NCBI GenBank assembly: GCA_027943335.1
Contig: BSBK01001157.1
Location: 620,001 to 684,000 of the forward strand
DNA: 64,000 nucleotides
Source of the DNA: Chamaecyparis obtusa
Lineage: Eukaryota; Streptophyta; Pinopsida; Cupressales; Cupressaceae
Reading direction: 5' to 3'
The translations under genes and the position numbers were made by a program. This document shows, piece by piece, positions 11,340 through 23,566 of this stretch. The notes under the pieces are model-generated. The model was not told where the DNA came from. It saw only the letters and a list, made by a program, of their open reading frames with translations, and made no database searches. The number at the start of each line of letters is the position of its first letter. The first letter of the stretch is position 1.

Positions 11340-13300
11340 CTAGTTAGCTTCAATTTTTTGTCTTATGTTCCTCTCTGAATTTCATTCTCAAATCTACTTT
11401 CATCGTCCAAACCACAATTACAATCCCTAATCTCTTTCTATGTGTATTAACATCATTTTCATTCAATGCGTAGTGATTGACTTGCGTGTCTTATGTGTTT
11501 CCTCTATGTTTTGTGTGTTTTCTCTATGTATTGCGTATATGCTTTGTATCTTACATGCTTGTATCATGTGATTCATGTTTTCTTTGTGTCTAGTTTAAAC
11601 CTTACATGTGTATTCATCATGTGTTGTATTTTCAGCCATTGAGATTGTTTATTGATCAAATTTTTAATGCGTTTGTTGTATTTGGTGGATGATAGTTAGT
11701 ATTTAGAAAATGTTTCATATCTATGTCTCTTCTCCTCTTCAACTTGTCTTTGTTTGGTAAAATTTTCATTATATACTTGTTAATTTCTTACATGTCATGT
11801 GTGTTTGCTTTGTGTGTAGCGTGTTTTCTCTATTTCTTGTGTGCCTTGTCCATGTCTTGCATATATGCTCAGTGTCTTACGTGTCTACAACATGTCTTCT
11901 TGTGTATGATTTATGTTTTTATATTTGTATTCTTCATGTTAAGAATCTCCTTTGAATGACATTGTGTATTTATTGAAATCTTCAACGTGTTTTTTGCATT
12001 TTGGAGATGACAATTGGTATGAAATACCTGTATCATTACCTATCCAAATCAAAAAAAAAAATTCTATCATTTTCAGTATGTAAAACTTAATTAACTTTTC
12101 TTCGATGTGTGTTACCTCTCTTGCTTGTTTGGCATGTTGCTTCTTGTCTTGCACATACGACTTGTGTCTTACATGTCAGATTTATGTGTGCTTTGTCTAT
12201 TTCTTGCATATATGCTTTGTGTCTTACGTGTTTGCAACATATCTTATTCATGTCTTCTTTTTGTATGATTTATGTTCTATATTTGTCTTCTTCATGTTCA
12301 GTATTTCCCTTGAATGACATTGTGTATTTATTAAATTCTTCAATGTGTTTGTTGTATTTTGGGGATGACAATTGGTATGAAGAGATGCTCACATAACTAT
12401 CTCATTACCTCTCCAACTCAAAATCTTTGTTTACTATCATTTTCATTATATAAAACTTAATTTACTTTTATGTCATGTGTGTTACCTCTCTTTCTTGGTT
12501 GGCGTGTTTGCTTCTTGTATTGCACATATGACTTGTTTGCGTTGTGTTTGATATAGGTCTTCTTTGTGTATACATTATACCCTTTGTGTCTTTTCTTCAT
12601 GTTCTATATTTCCGGCTAATGACATTGTGTATTGATTAAATTCTTCAGCATGTTTGTTATATTTTGGGGATGATAGTTGGTATTTAGAGAAATTTACATA
12701 TTTATGTTTATTTACCTCTTTGATTTGGAAGATTTTTCTGTTAACATTTTCATTATGTACTTATTAATTGTCATGCATGTCGTGTGTTCTTTCTCTATGT
12801 GTTTCATGTTTTTTTATTTTTGTTATGTGTGTTGTGTGTTGTGTGTTCTCTCTCTGTGTATTGCAGACATACTTTTAGCCTTATGTGTTTGTACAATGTC
12901 CAATACATGTCTTCTTTTTGTATGTTTTGTGTTCTATATGTGTCTTCTTCATGTTTTATAGTTCTCCTGAATGACATTGTGTATTGATTAAATTATTCAA
13001 TGCATTTTTTATATTTTTGGGTTGACAATTGCTATGACCAGATGCTTACATGTCCATGTCTCATTACCTCTACAACTATGAATCTTTGTTTTCTATTGTT
13101 TACATTATATACTTTCCAATTTTCATGAATGTCATGTGTGCTACCTCTCTTGCATGTTTGGCGTGTTTTCTTCTTGTCTCACATGTATGATTTGTGACTT
13201 ACATGTTGGACTCATGTCATTTTTGTGCATACTTTACTCCCTATGCATGTATTCTTAATGTTGTGTAATTCTCGTTGACATTTTGGATTGATAAGTTCTT
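11340..13300. repeat. degenerate tandem array, units of about 305-358 bp
   Basis: The landmark ATTGTGTATT(G/T)ATT, preceded by a TGA dinucleotide context and followed by a T-rich tract and GGATGA, recurs at about 11644, 11961, 12319, 12624, 12976 and 13280. The steps are 317, 358, 305, 352 and 304 bases. Each unit also holds TGTGTGTT/TCTTACGTGT words. Short hydrophobic, Cys-rich open frames across the array (for example at 11723, 12109, 12677) are a by-product of TG/CTT-rich repeats and are not annotated as genes. Confidence 0.75.
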
Positions 13301-13919
13301 GAGCTTGTATTGTTCTTAGATTGACATGCAACAATTTTCTTTCCTTGAGGGCCTAAATTGGTCATCTTATCCCTATCCTATAGTTTCTGACACTCTGAGC
13401 TGCCAAACATGGTAGGACAATAGCATGCACCTATGGTGTCCTGCCAATTTGACTCCAAATTATAATGTTCAAATGTTGGCTTTGGGCTTGTAGTTGACAC
13501 AACCTTGTAGATGACATTTTTTGAATTATAGCTTACGTAAAGATTTTAGTTGCATATGAATATATTGCTTCATTATTTGAAAAGCATGTTTGGATAATCT
13601 ATTTAATATTCTAAATAATCTCTATAGAAATGTGTCAAAATCAATAATAATAAGTGCAAGGATATTATCAAGTGTTATGTCATTTGCAATCTAGTGATAT
13701 TGTTACTTACTATTTTTATTATGTTGTGTATTAACATTTGTGGGAGCTCACAAACTATTTATATGGAGCAGAAGGAAGGGCTTGACATCTCAGGTAATCA
13801 TTAACATTTATGTTAGTTGTTTTCGCATTTGCTTGCTAATAGAAGACATTTATTATATCGTCATCATATTTTTTGTAGTGGGAATAGCAACAAGGGGCTT
13901 GACCAAGTTTGTAGAGTCT

Positions 13920-14600
13920 TCAAGAAAACAATCTCAGATCTACTTTCATATTCCAAACCACAATTGGAATCCCTAATCTCTTGCTATGTATATTATCATC
14001 ATTTTCATTCAATGTGTACTGATTGACTTGCATGTCTTATGTGTTTCCTCTTGCCTTGCATCATTTGATTGTTTTTTTTGTGTCATACGTGGTTGTGTTT
14101 GCTCTCAATTTTGTGTATTTTATCTGTGTATTGTGTATATGCTTTGTACCTTACATGCTTGCATCATGTGTGATTCATGCTTTCTTTCTGTATAGTTTAT
14201 ACCCTACGTGTGTATTCATCATATGATGTATTTTCAGCCATTGAGATTGTGTATTGATTAAATTTTTTAATGTGTTTGTTGTATTCGGTGGATGATAGTT
14301 GGTATTTAGAGAATCTTTCTTATTTATGTCTCTTCACCTCTTCAACAAGTCTTTGTTTAGTAAAATTTTCATTATATACTTGTTAATTGCTTGCATGTCA
14401 TGTGTGTTTTCTCTCTGTGTAGCGTGTTTTCTCTATTTCTTGTGTGCCTTGGACATTTTTTGAGCCTTACTTGTTTACATCATGTCCAATTCATGTCCTC
14501 TTTTTGTATATTTTATGTTCTATATGTGTCTTCTTCATGTTTTATATTTCTCCTTTATGACATTGTGTATTGATTAAATTCAATGATTATATTAGATGAA
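13920..14600. repeat. duplicate of 11340-12000
   Basis: The first two units of the 11-13 kb array recur here in order: the lead-in words AATCTACTTTCAT, CATTTTCATTCAATG and TGTGTTTCCTCT, then the landmark at 14246 and 14562 (316 apart against 317 in the first copy). The offset between the copies is 2601-2602 bases. Confidence 0.75.
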
Positions 14601-15740
14601 AACTGAATTTTCTATTGATTGAATAAATTGAATCCTATATATTTATTGCTTGTCTAATGGTCCTCCTCCCTTAAAATGATTTGATTTTTACCCTTTATAT
14701 TTTACTCCATATATCTCCCACATAACCCTTCAGTAACAACTTTTAAAACCAATGGTTATGACTATTGTACCCTTTACTTTCTAAAGAAATCAATTAGGCA
14801 TCGATTAATTATAATATTGTATAGTTATTGATAAATGACAATCAACATTATGATTTCTTCACAAGTGATTGATGAGTGGTTAGCTTGTCTTGCTTATCGA
14901 AGATTGAGCTTGACCACTGCTCATTGAATTCCCCGATAAATCATCATATATGATTTCGACCATATCTGAAGACCTTTGATCTTAACATCTTTTGGAATGT
15001 AGATAGCATAATCGTGATTGTAGATTCTCATCCAATTATCAGTCTGTCATATAAACGGATTTATAAACATTTATTTTTATTTGACTAAACCATTCTTCTT
15101 TAAAAACCAATGATTTATTAATTAATCCATTCAACAATCTTTGGTAAGTCAAAACATTCACCAATGCTCCTTATACTCTTAACACATAGTTAATTGGTTA
15201 TGGTGATCGTTGTGTATTTGTTTTCTTTAAATCAGTTATAAGGATTTAAAGAATTACAATACGTATTTGTCCAAGTCAAACCAGGATCAACTCTGAGACT
15301 ATAGTGGGGGCGATAACAATGTTTTCAATGGCTCATGTATGGTGTCAACCACCGTCACTTGGAGGAAATAATGATAAACTGGTACATCAAAGGCTATTGC
15401 CCCTTCAATAGGAGAATCTCATTCAATTTGTAGAATTCATATGTGAATGCATAGGTTGTGCAGAACATATGCGACAATTTGACAGCAGTGTCTATGCAGC
15501 CACAAAAATTGTTAACCATACGAAGGGGAAACACTTAGTTTTTTTTTCGAAAGCTTTCAAAAAGTTATATAAAAAAAATGATTTTTCATGGCTGGATTAC
15601 CACTACTCAATTTGACTATCCAGGATGGGATAATACTCACTGCCATATTCAAATACATCTGAAGACCAAGTTATTCATAAAAGGCAAGTACGCATCTATC
15701 TAATTCATCAATATTGTAATTATATTGTATTTATTATTTG
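14601..15740. other. intergenic, nothing recognised
   Basis: AT-rich sequence up to the solo LTR. No reading frame or repeat I can support. Confidence 0.5.
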
Positions 15741-15742
15741 TG

Positions 15743-16852
15743 TGTTGGCAAAGTTAAGGTCATTGGTGAAGTTAGATGCAAACACCATGGCAAAGTTAAG
15801 TTGTCATTGGTGAAGTTAGATGCAAACACCATTCCCACCGGTATAAGTACACCAGTAGATCACTCATATTACTTTATAGGCACCAATAGACTAAACAGAT
15901 GATATGCACCAGTAGACCTAACAAAGTTCATAGTAACAGACTTATAGTGCATACAAGGGATGAACCGGGTATAAGATTAATACCAGTCAAATGTATAATA
16001 ATGCGCACCAGATTATGCGAAGCTGTCTGATTTAAAACCAGATTATACGGAGCATCCACTGTTTAGAACTGGAGTTAGATTTTTAACAGGAGTTAGTTTT
16101 ATTTCTACGCGGATGTTTCAAGGTAAACTCAAGATCATCTCGCAAAGCTTTTTGCTGCATAATTTTTGGGTGAGTTTACAGCTTAGCGGTTCTATGAGTT
16201 AGGTTTCAATAAAATTAATTTCTTATAAATACAGGTCATAGAACACAAAAATAAGAGTTGTTGAATATACATAGCAAGAGAAAGATATCTTTTAAGAGAA
16301 GCTACGGTCACAGAGGTGAAAGGCAGAAAGGATCAATAGCCAAGCAGAACAGGGAGGTCAATAGGTATGATCTAATCAGACAAAGAGTGTCAATTCAGAT
16401 CATTTCTTTTATCCTGTTAAAGCATATTCAAATCCCTCTATCAGGGTGAACCCTAATAGGCTCTTTGTATAAATCTTTTATCTGGGTAGCATCTTAATTA
16501 ATGTTGAAAGTTCTTTAACAAGGTGGTTCCTAACAGAGTCAAGATCTTAACCGATCTTCTACCAAATCCCTTTACCAGGTAGCACTATTGCAAGTGCTTT
16601 GTAAGCTCCTAATAGGGCGTATTTATTACTGTAGTAGTGAAGTTGTGAGCTCTGTCTCACCGTGGTTTTTTCCTTCTAATCGAGGGTTTCCACGTATATA
16701 TGATGTGTTGATATGAGTATTTCTATTTTTGTTCATGAATGTTTAATTTCATATAGTTTATTTTGAAAGAATCTGCATACAAGGTTCAAGTTGAAGTAGA
16801 AATAGTATTTACTGATTCACCCCCCCCTCTCAGTAACCAGTTAGGAATAACA
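15743..16852 (+). mobile_element. solo Ty1/copia LTR
   Basis: It starts TGTTGGCA and ends AATAACA, so the ends are inverted TGTT/AACA. The flanks are TTGTG (15738-15742) and TTATG (16853-16857), a 5-bp target duplication with one mismatch. Near its 3' end GATTCACCCCCCCCTCTCAG matches the ends of the two other copia LTRs in this window, at 22240 (reverse) and 52877. The R-U5 part carries spaced CTAATAGGG/AACAGGG-like modules also seen in those LTRs. No internal region follows, so this is a product of LTR-LTR recombination. Length 1110 bp. Confidence 0.85.
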
Positions 16853-16857
16853 TTATG

Positions 16858-17115
16858 TTTATTATTTAATATCTATTATTTTATTCTATCTTATAGTTAT
16901 ATTGTATTATCATTTATTTATTTATTATTTTATTATTATTTATTTAATTTAATCAATGTAATTATAATTATATATTTATGTATTTAGATTTTTTTTATTA
17001 TTTAATTATTTAAAATTATATTTTGGTTGTTTTCATTAGATTATGTTCTACAAAGGGGACATTACAATTAGATCAACGTAAGACTCTATACAACTCAACA
17101 TTTTAGAGTATTTGT
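16858..17115. other. AT-rich low-complexity stretch
   Basis: 16858-17030 is nearly pure A/T with TTATT words. No gene. Confidence 0.7.
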
Positions 17116-17119
17116 GTGT

Positions 17120-18166
17120 GCAATTGTAAATTTGAAGGATTTAGACTTAGGAAAGTGGCATAGATAGATAGAACGGACTATGACGAACAATTATACACTT
17201 TGAACAATAATAAGTTCTAGATCATTAAAAACCATAACTTCTATTATCTTATCTTGGCTCAAGCTTCAGATGATAGCACCACTGTTTATTTAGATCATTT
17301 TGACATATGCTCTTGTTAGAATAGCTTGAGTACACTAGGGCCTAGCGTTGGATTACATTTTTATTAACTTCACCTTTTTGTCCTAAGTTCCTCTCTATAT
17401 CTTATTCTAAAATCTTCTTTCATCTTCTAAATCATGATAGAAATATTTAAATGGTTTCTACGTGTATCATCATCATTTTCAGTGAATGCCTCCTAATTGT
17501 CTTTGTGTGTCCTATATTTACTCTACACCTTGCAATTTTTTTGTGTTTGGTTCGTGTCCTACATGCTTTGTGTGTTTGTTACATGGTTTGTATTCTTTCT
17601 CCCTGTGTTTGGTACATTCTTTGTGCCTTACGCATTCACATCATGTATGATTTATGTTTTCTTTGTGTATAGTTTATTCCCTATGTCTTCTCTTCATATT
17701 TTGTATTTCTAGTCAATAGTATTTTATTTGCGCAATTGGAAATTTGAAATAGTTAGACTAAGAAAGTGACATAGATGGATAGAGAGGACTACAATGAACA
17801 ATTATAGACTTTGAAAAATACAAAATCCTAGGTCATTAACAACCATAACTTCTATCTTACCGTCTTGGCTCCAAATTTAGAGGCAACAAGAGTGTTTCCT
17901 CTAATCATTCCTGACACATGGTCTTGTTAGAATGGCTTGAGGATAGTAGGGTCTAGCACTAGATCACTGCCCCGTTAGCTTCAACATTTTGTCCTAGTTT
18001 TCTCTTTGTATCTGGTTCTCAATTTTGCTTTCATTTTCTAAATCACAATAACAATCTCTAATATCATGTTGTGTATCATTATCATTTTGATTCAATGCCT
18101 CCTAATTACCTTGCATATCTTATGTGTTCACTCTATGCTTTGTATATTTTGTGTGTTTTCTTTGTG
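17120..18166. repeat. two tandem copies of a 612-bp unit
   Basis: GCAATTG(T/G)AAATTTGAA starts at 17120 and again at 17732. Both copies then run through AACCATAACTTCTAT, CTTGTTAGAATRGCTTGA, TTTTGTCCTA and TTCAATG/CAGTGAATG CCTCCTAATT. The second half of the unit is related to the lead-in of the 11-14 kb array. The second copy is cut at 18166 by the gypsy LTR. Confidence 0.75.
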
Positions 18167-19440
18167 TCTCCTTCACAAATGGTGATTAAGCCTAGTAGCC
18201 CTCACTAATTGGTTTTAGAACCATAACTCCCATATTTATAACCTTACGCACAAACAAAGAATATTTTGAGACACACTTTAGAGGTTTATACTATATGTAT
18301 AAATTCCACCCTAGGTTATCTTTGAAACATAACAACAAAAAATGTAATGTTACAGGTTTTACAGGCCCAATTAGCGCACTTTTCCAAAGGAAGTATTTTT
18401 CAAAATTGCTCCAAAACTCAACCAACACCTCTAATAGGTGTATTTCATTTCCAATCCATGCTTTGAACTGGTCTTGGGCACCCAAACCTCTCAAATTATC
18501 TCAAGGTGAACAATTTACAGTCACAGTCCCAAAACAAGCTTGCCACATATGGAATATCAGGCGTCGAGCATCAAGTTTCTCTTCTACATTCCATCTGCAG
18601 AGATCACTAAATACCACTATCTCAAAGGGGACTCTAATAGCTTCCATTTCACTAATTTTCAGATTTTTCCTACGGTGGAATAAAATGATACGACCAAAAT
18701 GCAGTCATAACCCTTGTTTGTGAGGGTTTGAAGATAGTTTAGTAAAATCTATGTAACTTTCTATATCTATAACCAAATTGCACCAAACTAACTAAAAAAG
18801 AAAGTAGATTCACTCTACTTTCAATCCATATAAGACTTTTGACACAAATATGTACGACCAATGAGCAACAATTGAGTGAACAATGAGTTTTCAATCTGAA
18901 AAAAAAAATGTTTAATGTATTGAAACTTCTCCCCAAACATCAAAATCAACCTTGCCTCGACCAAAAGTGGCTATTTAAACATACACAACCAACTTCCAAT
19001 GGCTACCAACCAATTTTTAAATAGGGAACCATTGGGTACAAGATTATCAACATTTTGCATAACAAACTTACAGAAGTTGTCAAGCAACTTTTGGAAGTTC
19101 TTGACCACTTTAACATCTTTGATCTAATGCTTATGAAACTTTACCAAAGCACTCCATATGACTCAGTAATCACCAAAATATAACTAATTCGGTCCAAATG
19201 AATATTTGAACAAGATTGCACATCATGAACACATCATTTGACCGCTTTGGGCACATTCTGCTATTACAAGGTCAACATTGCCATTTTAGGCCATTACACA
19301 TGTCTCCTTCTTGGAGTTCACAACTTTACAAAAATGGTCCATAAGACCTTATTGTATCCCTTAACATGAAACAAAACTAAAAAGACCCAAATTAGCCTCA
19401 TGGAGGTATGATCCCAATGGGGCTCTCCTGTACCATACAC
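18167..19440 (-). repeat. 3' LTR of the minus-strand gypsy element, U5 end missing
   Basis: CCTTCACAAATGGTGATTAA at 18168 pairs with the same words at 25008, and similarity runs on through CTTTTCCAAAGGAAGTATT, ACTCAACCAACACCTCTAA, CTCAAAGGGGACTCTAAT and TTTGATCTAATGCTTATGAA. The partner extends about 215 bases further toward the primer site (24792-25007), so this copy has lost its U5 end where the 612-bp repeat begins. The U3 boundary near 19440 is uncertain. Confidence 0.75.
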
Positions 19441-19760
19441 CCCAGGTAGGATTTCTTTCGCAACTCCATTGAGGACTGTGCTGCACCAAAGCATTATTGT
19501 TCCAGATGTTGGCTTTGTCTAATTTTCCTTCCCATTGGATCATATTCTTTAATCTTGTACCACCCTTGGTACTACTCAACTGGATACCCCCTTGACATTC
19601 TTCTTTCTCTGGACAATGGGAGCATAACTATCATTTTCCCCTTTTCCTACCACAAACGAATGTAGAAATAATTTTAAGACCCACACACATGTCCTTTGAA
19701 TGATTTTCCTTGATTGAACCCTTCTTGAGCCCTGAAACATGCTTAGACTTCCCAATTTGG
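19441..19760 (-). pseudogene. chromodomain-like remnant at end of lost integrase
   Basis: A minus-strand frame contains NMIQWEGKLDKANIWNNNAL, which has the spacing of the chromodomain block (hydrophobic-x-W-x-G-K, acid, A-x-W) found at the C-terminus of chromovirus integrase. It lies directly before the 3' LTR, the expected place. The match is weak and the frame short. If right, the element descends from a chromovirus whose RT and integrase core were deleted. Confidence 0.35.
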
Positions 19761-19762
19761 TG

Positions 19763-20140
19763 TTACCATTTTCTCTTTCTTACTTCATCCCTTTTGTTTA
19801 TCTTTGTCTTCAAATTTTCCGCCCTTAATACCCATGTACTATTAGGTTCACACACCTTTTCCTTGGCAAAAAATTTTTGTTTATTGATTTTCTTTGGAAC
19901 TGAGGAACAAGGTATTGTTCCTACCAAGATTTCATCATGTTTCAGTAACCTATCTTTCCCTTCCGCAAGAAATGCATGTTTGGGCTTCTTTTCATTTGAT
20001 TTTGGCACCATCTTACCTTCTCTTTCCAACATTGAATCACTGCTCATACTTTCTCCCTTGGCATCCTCAAGCTTTGGAGTGGCTACAAACTCATCACGGT
20101 CATCCTTCTCAAACTTGACAAACTCCTTTTTAGCAGGCAT
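19763..20140 (-). pseudogene. Lys/Glu-rich linker reading frame after gypsy protease
   Basis: A 125-residue frame rich in Lys and Glu follows the protease by about 130 bases. I do not recognise a domain. Its position matches the protease-RT linker of chromoviruses, but no RT follows. Confidence 0.4.
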
Positions 20141-20144
20141 GATG

Positions 20145-20607
20145 ACTTTTCTTTCTTAGTTTGTTCTCTACCATCCTCCTACAATAGAAGTAGTGTGAAA
20201 GAGGCTCCATCCTTTTGAATGGTGAATTTGTTGGCCCATCCATCATATAATGCACATCTATCAAATCACCATGGCCTCCCAAGTAAAAGATGACAACAAT
20301 CCATTGGTAGATTATCACAAACTAATTTATTCTTATAACTTCCAATATGAAACTCAACTATGGCTTGTGCATTGACCAGAATGGATTGATCATCCTTCAA
20401 CAAAGACACTCTATATGGAGTGCCATGAGGTATCCTTTCTAAATTCAATTTTTCAACCATCTCACTAGACACTATGTTCTTAGTACTTCCTGAATCAATG
20501 AAAAATTTACATACCTTGGCCTTACATTTGCATGTGGTATTGAACAATGTTCTTTTTTGGGTCATGTCCTTCTCCTTGGATGCCTTTAGGAGTTGTCTTC
20601 TCAGCAT
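20145..20607 (-). pseudogene. gypsy aspartic protease
   Basis: The frame has CKFFIDSGSTKNIVS (catalytic D-S-G loop intact), a PYRVSLLKDDQ flap-like region and CCHLLLGRPW at the end. This matches plant gypsy retropepsins, where the same RRXLL lead-in lies between the Gag zinc knuckle and the protease. Here Gag is 3 kb away because copia sequence lies between. The DSG loop is intact but the protein has no matching polyprotein left. Confidence 0.85.
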
Positions 20608-20609
20608 CC

Positions 20610-21167
20610 ATAACCGGTAATCTCAGGAAGTCCTCTTACTGATTTCTTTGTTCTCACCTTGACAATATTGTCAAAGTTTATGTGGCGGAGCCTCTTATGC
20701 CACAACCAACTATTGTCCTCTTTGGTTACAAGACATATCTTGCTTGTTTCTCCTTTGACTGATGCTATGAGGTTGGCTCCTTTCATTGAGTCTAGATAGA
20801 TCAAGTTCCCTTTGCTCTGTCTACTAGTTGTAACAAGAGCTCTTGATTGGTTCTTGACAACACAAGAACCTTGCTTGAATTCCAACAGGAATCCCTTGTT
20901 GTTTTGTTGAACAACGCTTGTTAAGTTGTACTGAAGTCCTTCTACCCAGTACACATCTTCACATACAGCATTATTGCTAAGTGCAATAGAGCCTTTTCCT
21001 TTGATAGCACATGGGACATTGTTAACAAAGGTTACTGATCCACCATCATTGAGCTTTAAGCTGATGAACTTGTTCTTATCACCAGTCATGTGGTGAGTGC
21101 ATCCATTGTCAATGATCCAATCATCATGCTGATGATAACTTGATATAAGTGTCATTTCACTTATCAT
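20610..21167 (-). pseudogene. copia protease and GAG-pre-integrase domain
   Basis: DDWIIDNGCTHHMTGDKNKF is the copia protease active-site block (D-x-G/S with HMTG). Toward the end, WLWHKRLRHINFDNIVK is the zinc-binding pre-integrase domain (H..H part). The frame ends at RGLPEITG where the copia sequence stops. Upstream, between 21180 and 21560, further copia sequence (zinc knuckle region, in another frame) is visible on the minus strand. Confidence 0.88.
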
Positions 21168-21554
21168 CGAGCTTTCTTCTGTTATTGCAACAAATGCAAT
21201 TTTTGGATCTTCAAAGTCTTCAGATTCATTGTCTATGACTCCTTCTACAAGGTAGCATTCCTTCTTTGCTTTGTTCTTGAATCAGTTGCTCTTGTCTTTA
21301 TTATCATTGTCTAGACATCTTGCAGCAATATGTCCTATCTTATTACAAGAGAAATATTTTAGTGGGAGCTTTCCTTTGTATTTCCCTTTTCCTCTGGGAA
21401 ATCTCCTAGCGATGAGTGCTTTAAACTCATCTTGCTCCATCTCTTCTAAGAGAATATTCTCAACAAGACTTCCAATCTTACCGGTAGAGCTATTACTGGT
21501 TTCTCTTCCTTTCTTGGTGGAAGAGGTGTTTATAGAAGACTTAAAAGAAGCTTC

Positions 21555-22180
21555 CTACATGGGTAATCTATTATCAAAATTGCTCAATTCAAATGCAGTT
21601 AGCTTACCGATTAGGGATTCAAGAGTGACTTGATCTATGGTCACTGATCTGAGCTCCTGAATGGCTGAGATCTTGATAGCATACTGAGGCCTTAGCATTC
21701 TCAGTATTTTTCTTACCACCCCCTCCTTAATTAGTTTTTCTCCAGCGCTTTTGATGGAGTTAATCACTTCTTTGATTTTGTTGTTGTATTGCTCAATGTC
21801 TTCTCCTTCATTCATCCTCATGTCATCATACTTTCCTTTGAGGCTTTCTACCTTATCTCTTTGTACATGTGGGTCACCATCATACACTAATTGCAGCTTG
21901 GCCCACATCTTGTGAGCAATATCTATATTTTCAATCTCTACATAGACGTAGTTAGGTAGCATGTTTGCTATCATATCCATTGCAATTGTATGTTCTGTCT
22001 TCATCTTCAATTCATCAGGATTCAGGGTACCATTGGGTGCAATGTAAACATGGGTTACATTAGTCCAATATTGATTTTCAATGGTCTTCATGTACAGCTT
22101 CATTTTACTACACCATAGAGTAAAGTTTTCCTTGGAGAACTTTGGTTCTTCCTTTCTCATCATCTTGACTTTTTTCTTTT
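21555..22180 (-). pseudogene. copia Gag (UBN2-type)
   Basis: The minus-strand frame starts at MMRKEEPKFSKENFTLWCSK (about 22170), has MWAKLQLVYDGD, VESLKGKYDDMRMNEGEDIE and LESLIGKLTAFELSNFDN, all standard for copia Gag. The plus-strand copia at 53 kb has the same blocks (SLKGKFDDMRMVEGENIE). Gag would form the capsid-like particle. The ORF's upstream extension to 22268 runs through the primer site and is not coding. Confidence 0.88.
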
Positions 22181-22210
22181 TGTGGTTAAGTAGCAAAAAA
22201 AAGAAACTAG

Positions 22211-22222
22211 GCTCTAATACCA
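22211..22222 (-). other. primer-binding site of nested copia
   Basis: Minus-strand TGGTATTAGAGC, one mismatch from the initiator-tRNA-Met complement TGGTATCAGAGC, three to four bases after the LTR end ...CTGTCA. Confidence 0.8.
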
Positions 22223-22224
22223 AT

Positions 22225-23566
22225 TGACAGTCCCAACCGGTGCTGAGAGGGGAGGGGTGAATCACCACCTATAAAACTTTTTAAAAAAATCTGATGTAGT
22301 ATACTACAACTATAAGAAAAATAGATTCTAGCATATAAAATAGCATCAAGCAATCAACCAAAAGGCAACACCAAATTTATCACATGGAAACCCAAATTGG
22401 GAGAAAACCACAGTGTGAGGAAACCTCACAAATTTTGCACTCTTCTAAAGTGCACCCTATTAGGATCCTTCCCTATTAAAGGATTACAAATGCACTATTA
22501 GATACGACCCGGTTAAGGGATTTGATACAATAAGGCCTGTTAGAGCCTGCTTGGTTACTAGGGGACTTAGAACACCTGAACAGATGTCACCCGGTTAAGG
22601 GATTTAGTACAAGGGACCTATTAAAGTCCACCCAAAATACTGGGATTTAGCTATTGTAATTGTTAGAGAACAATAGAGAATTTTGACCTTTTAGAAATGA
22701 CTTTTCATAGCCTGATAAGATCTATGTTATACTCAACTAAGAAACAACACCGGTCGTTGTAGGTATGTTCTCCTTTCCTGTTGTGCTTCTCTGCACACTC
22801 TTCTCTCTTCTCCTTTATCTTCACCTTAGCTTCTTCAGCATACAGGTTCACTCTTTACTTTGGTAGAATGAGGGAAAACTATATTCTTGTTAGGCAGAGG
22901 AATATATAGACTTCTTGCCCTAATTGCTTTTCTCATGCATGACATGTTTAAAGATCACCTTTGGATCCATCACCCAGTGGAGTATTAGTTCACTTAGGAA
23001 ACATCTGATGCATGCTATGCTTTATCTTCTTTATGAACGAAAATGATAGATGTGTGTCAAAATCTTTCCTTCTCAAGAGATATCTCCATGATTCAATGTC
23101 ACAAACTCCGGCATTAAAACCTTCAATTGTGCCTTGTACCGATTGTCTTGACAACTCAAAGACTACTGAATTTAGTGCAGTAACTCTCGATCAAAGAGTT
23201 AGATAACTATTTGCTGACTGTGACTTTCCCCGGTCCATCTATCATGATGACATCTTCACTTGATTGGTAAAGATCCTTAAGTTTTGCATAGGTAAGAGCT
23301 TTGACCTGTCACCTTCCCTTCCTCTGGCTATATTGGTTGCATCCTTACCTTAGTTTCTGTTGTCAGTTACCTGTTGCATCTCCCTTGTTGGTTACCATTT
23401 GCATCTCTCTTAGTGACCGGTTTCTCTAATGATCAGATATAGGATCTTCTTTCTTGCACAGTGTCACTGGTTGCCAAACTAGTCTATCCTCACACTTGTT
23501 GTTGTCAGTTGTGCCTATCTTGCTTCACAGATCTAACACTGGTGTCCTTAGTCACAAATGCCAACA
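22225..23566 (-). repeat. 5' LTR of nested copia
   Basis: On the minus strand it starts TGTTGGCATT and ends ACTGTCA before the primer site. GATTCACCCCTCCCCTCTCA near its end matches the other two copia LTRs. Repeated CCCGGTTAAGGGATTT modules (for example 22508 and 22590) give its R-U5 part a patterned look. Length 1342 bp. Confidence 0.82.

Larger units (their letters stand above)
20610..23566 (-). mobile_element. truncated Ty1/copia element nested in gypsy
   Basis: On the minus strand it has a 5' LTR (23566-22225), a primer site, gag and protease with the start of the integrase pre-domain, and then stops abruptly at about 20610 against gypsy protease sequence. Most integrase, all RT/RNase H and the 3' LTR are absent. 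Its LTR and gag are close relatives of the plus-strand copia at 51458. Confidence 0.85.

Noticed and set aside
11723..14573. Many Cys/Phe-rich hydrophobic open frames resembling small membrane proteins
   Set aside because: They repeat with the tandem array and arise from TGTGTGTT/CTTCTT words; frames change from unit to unit.
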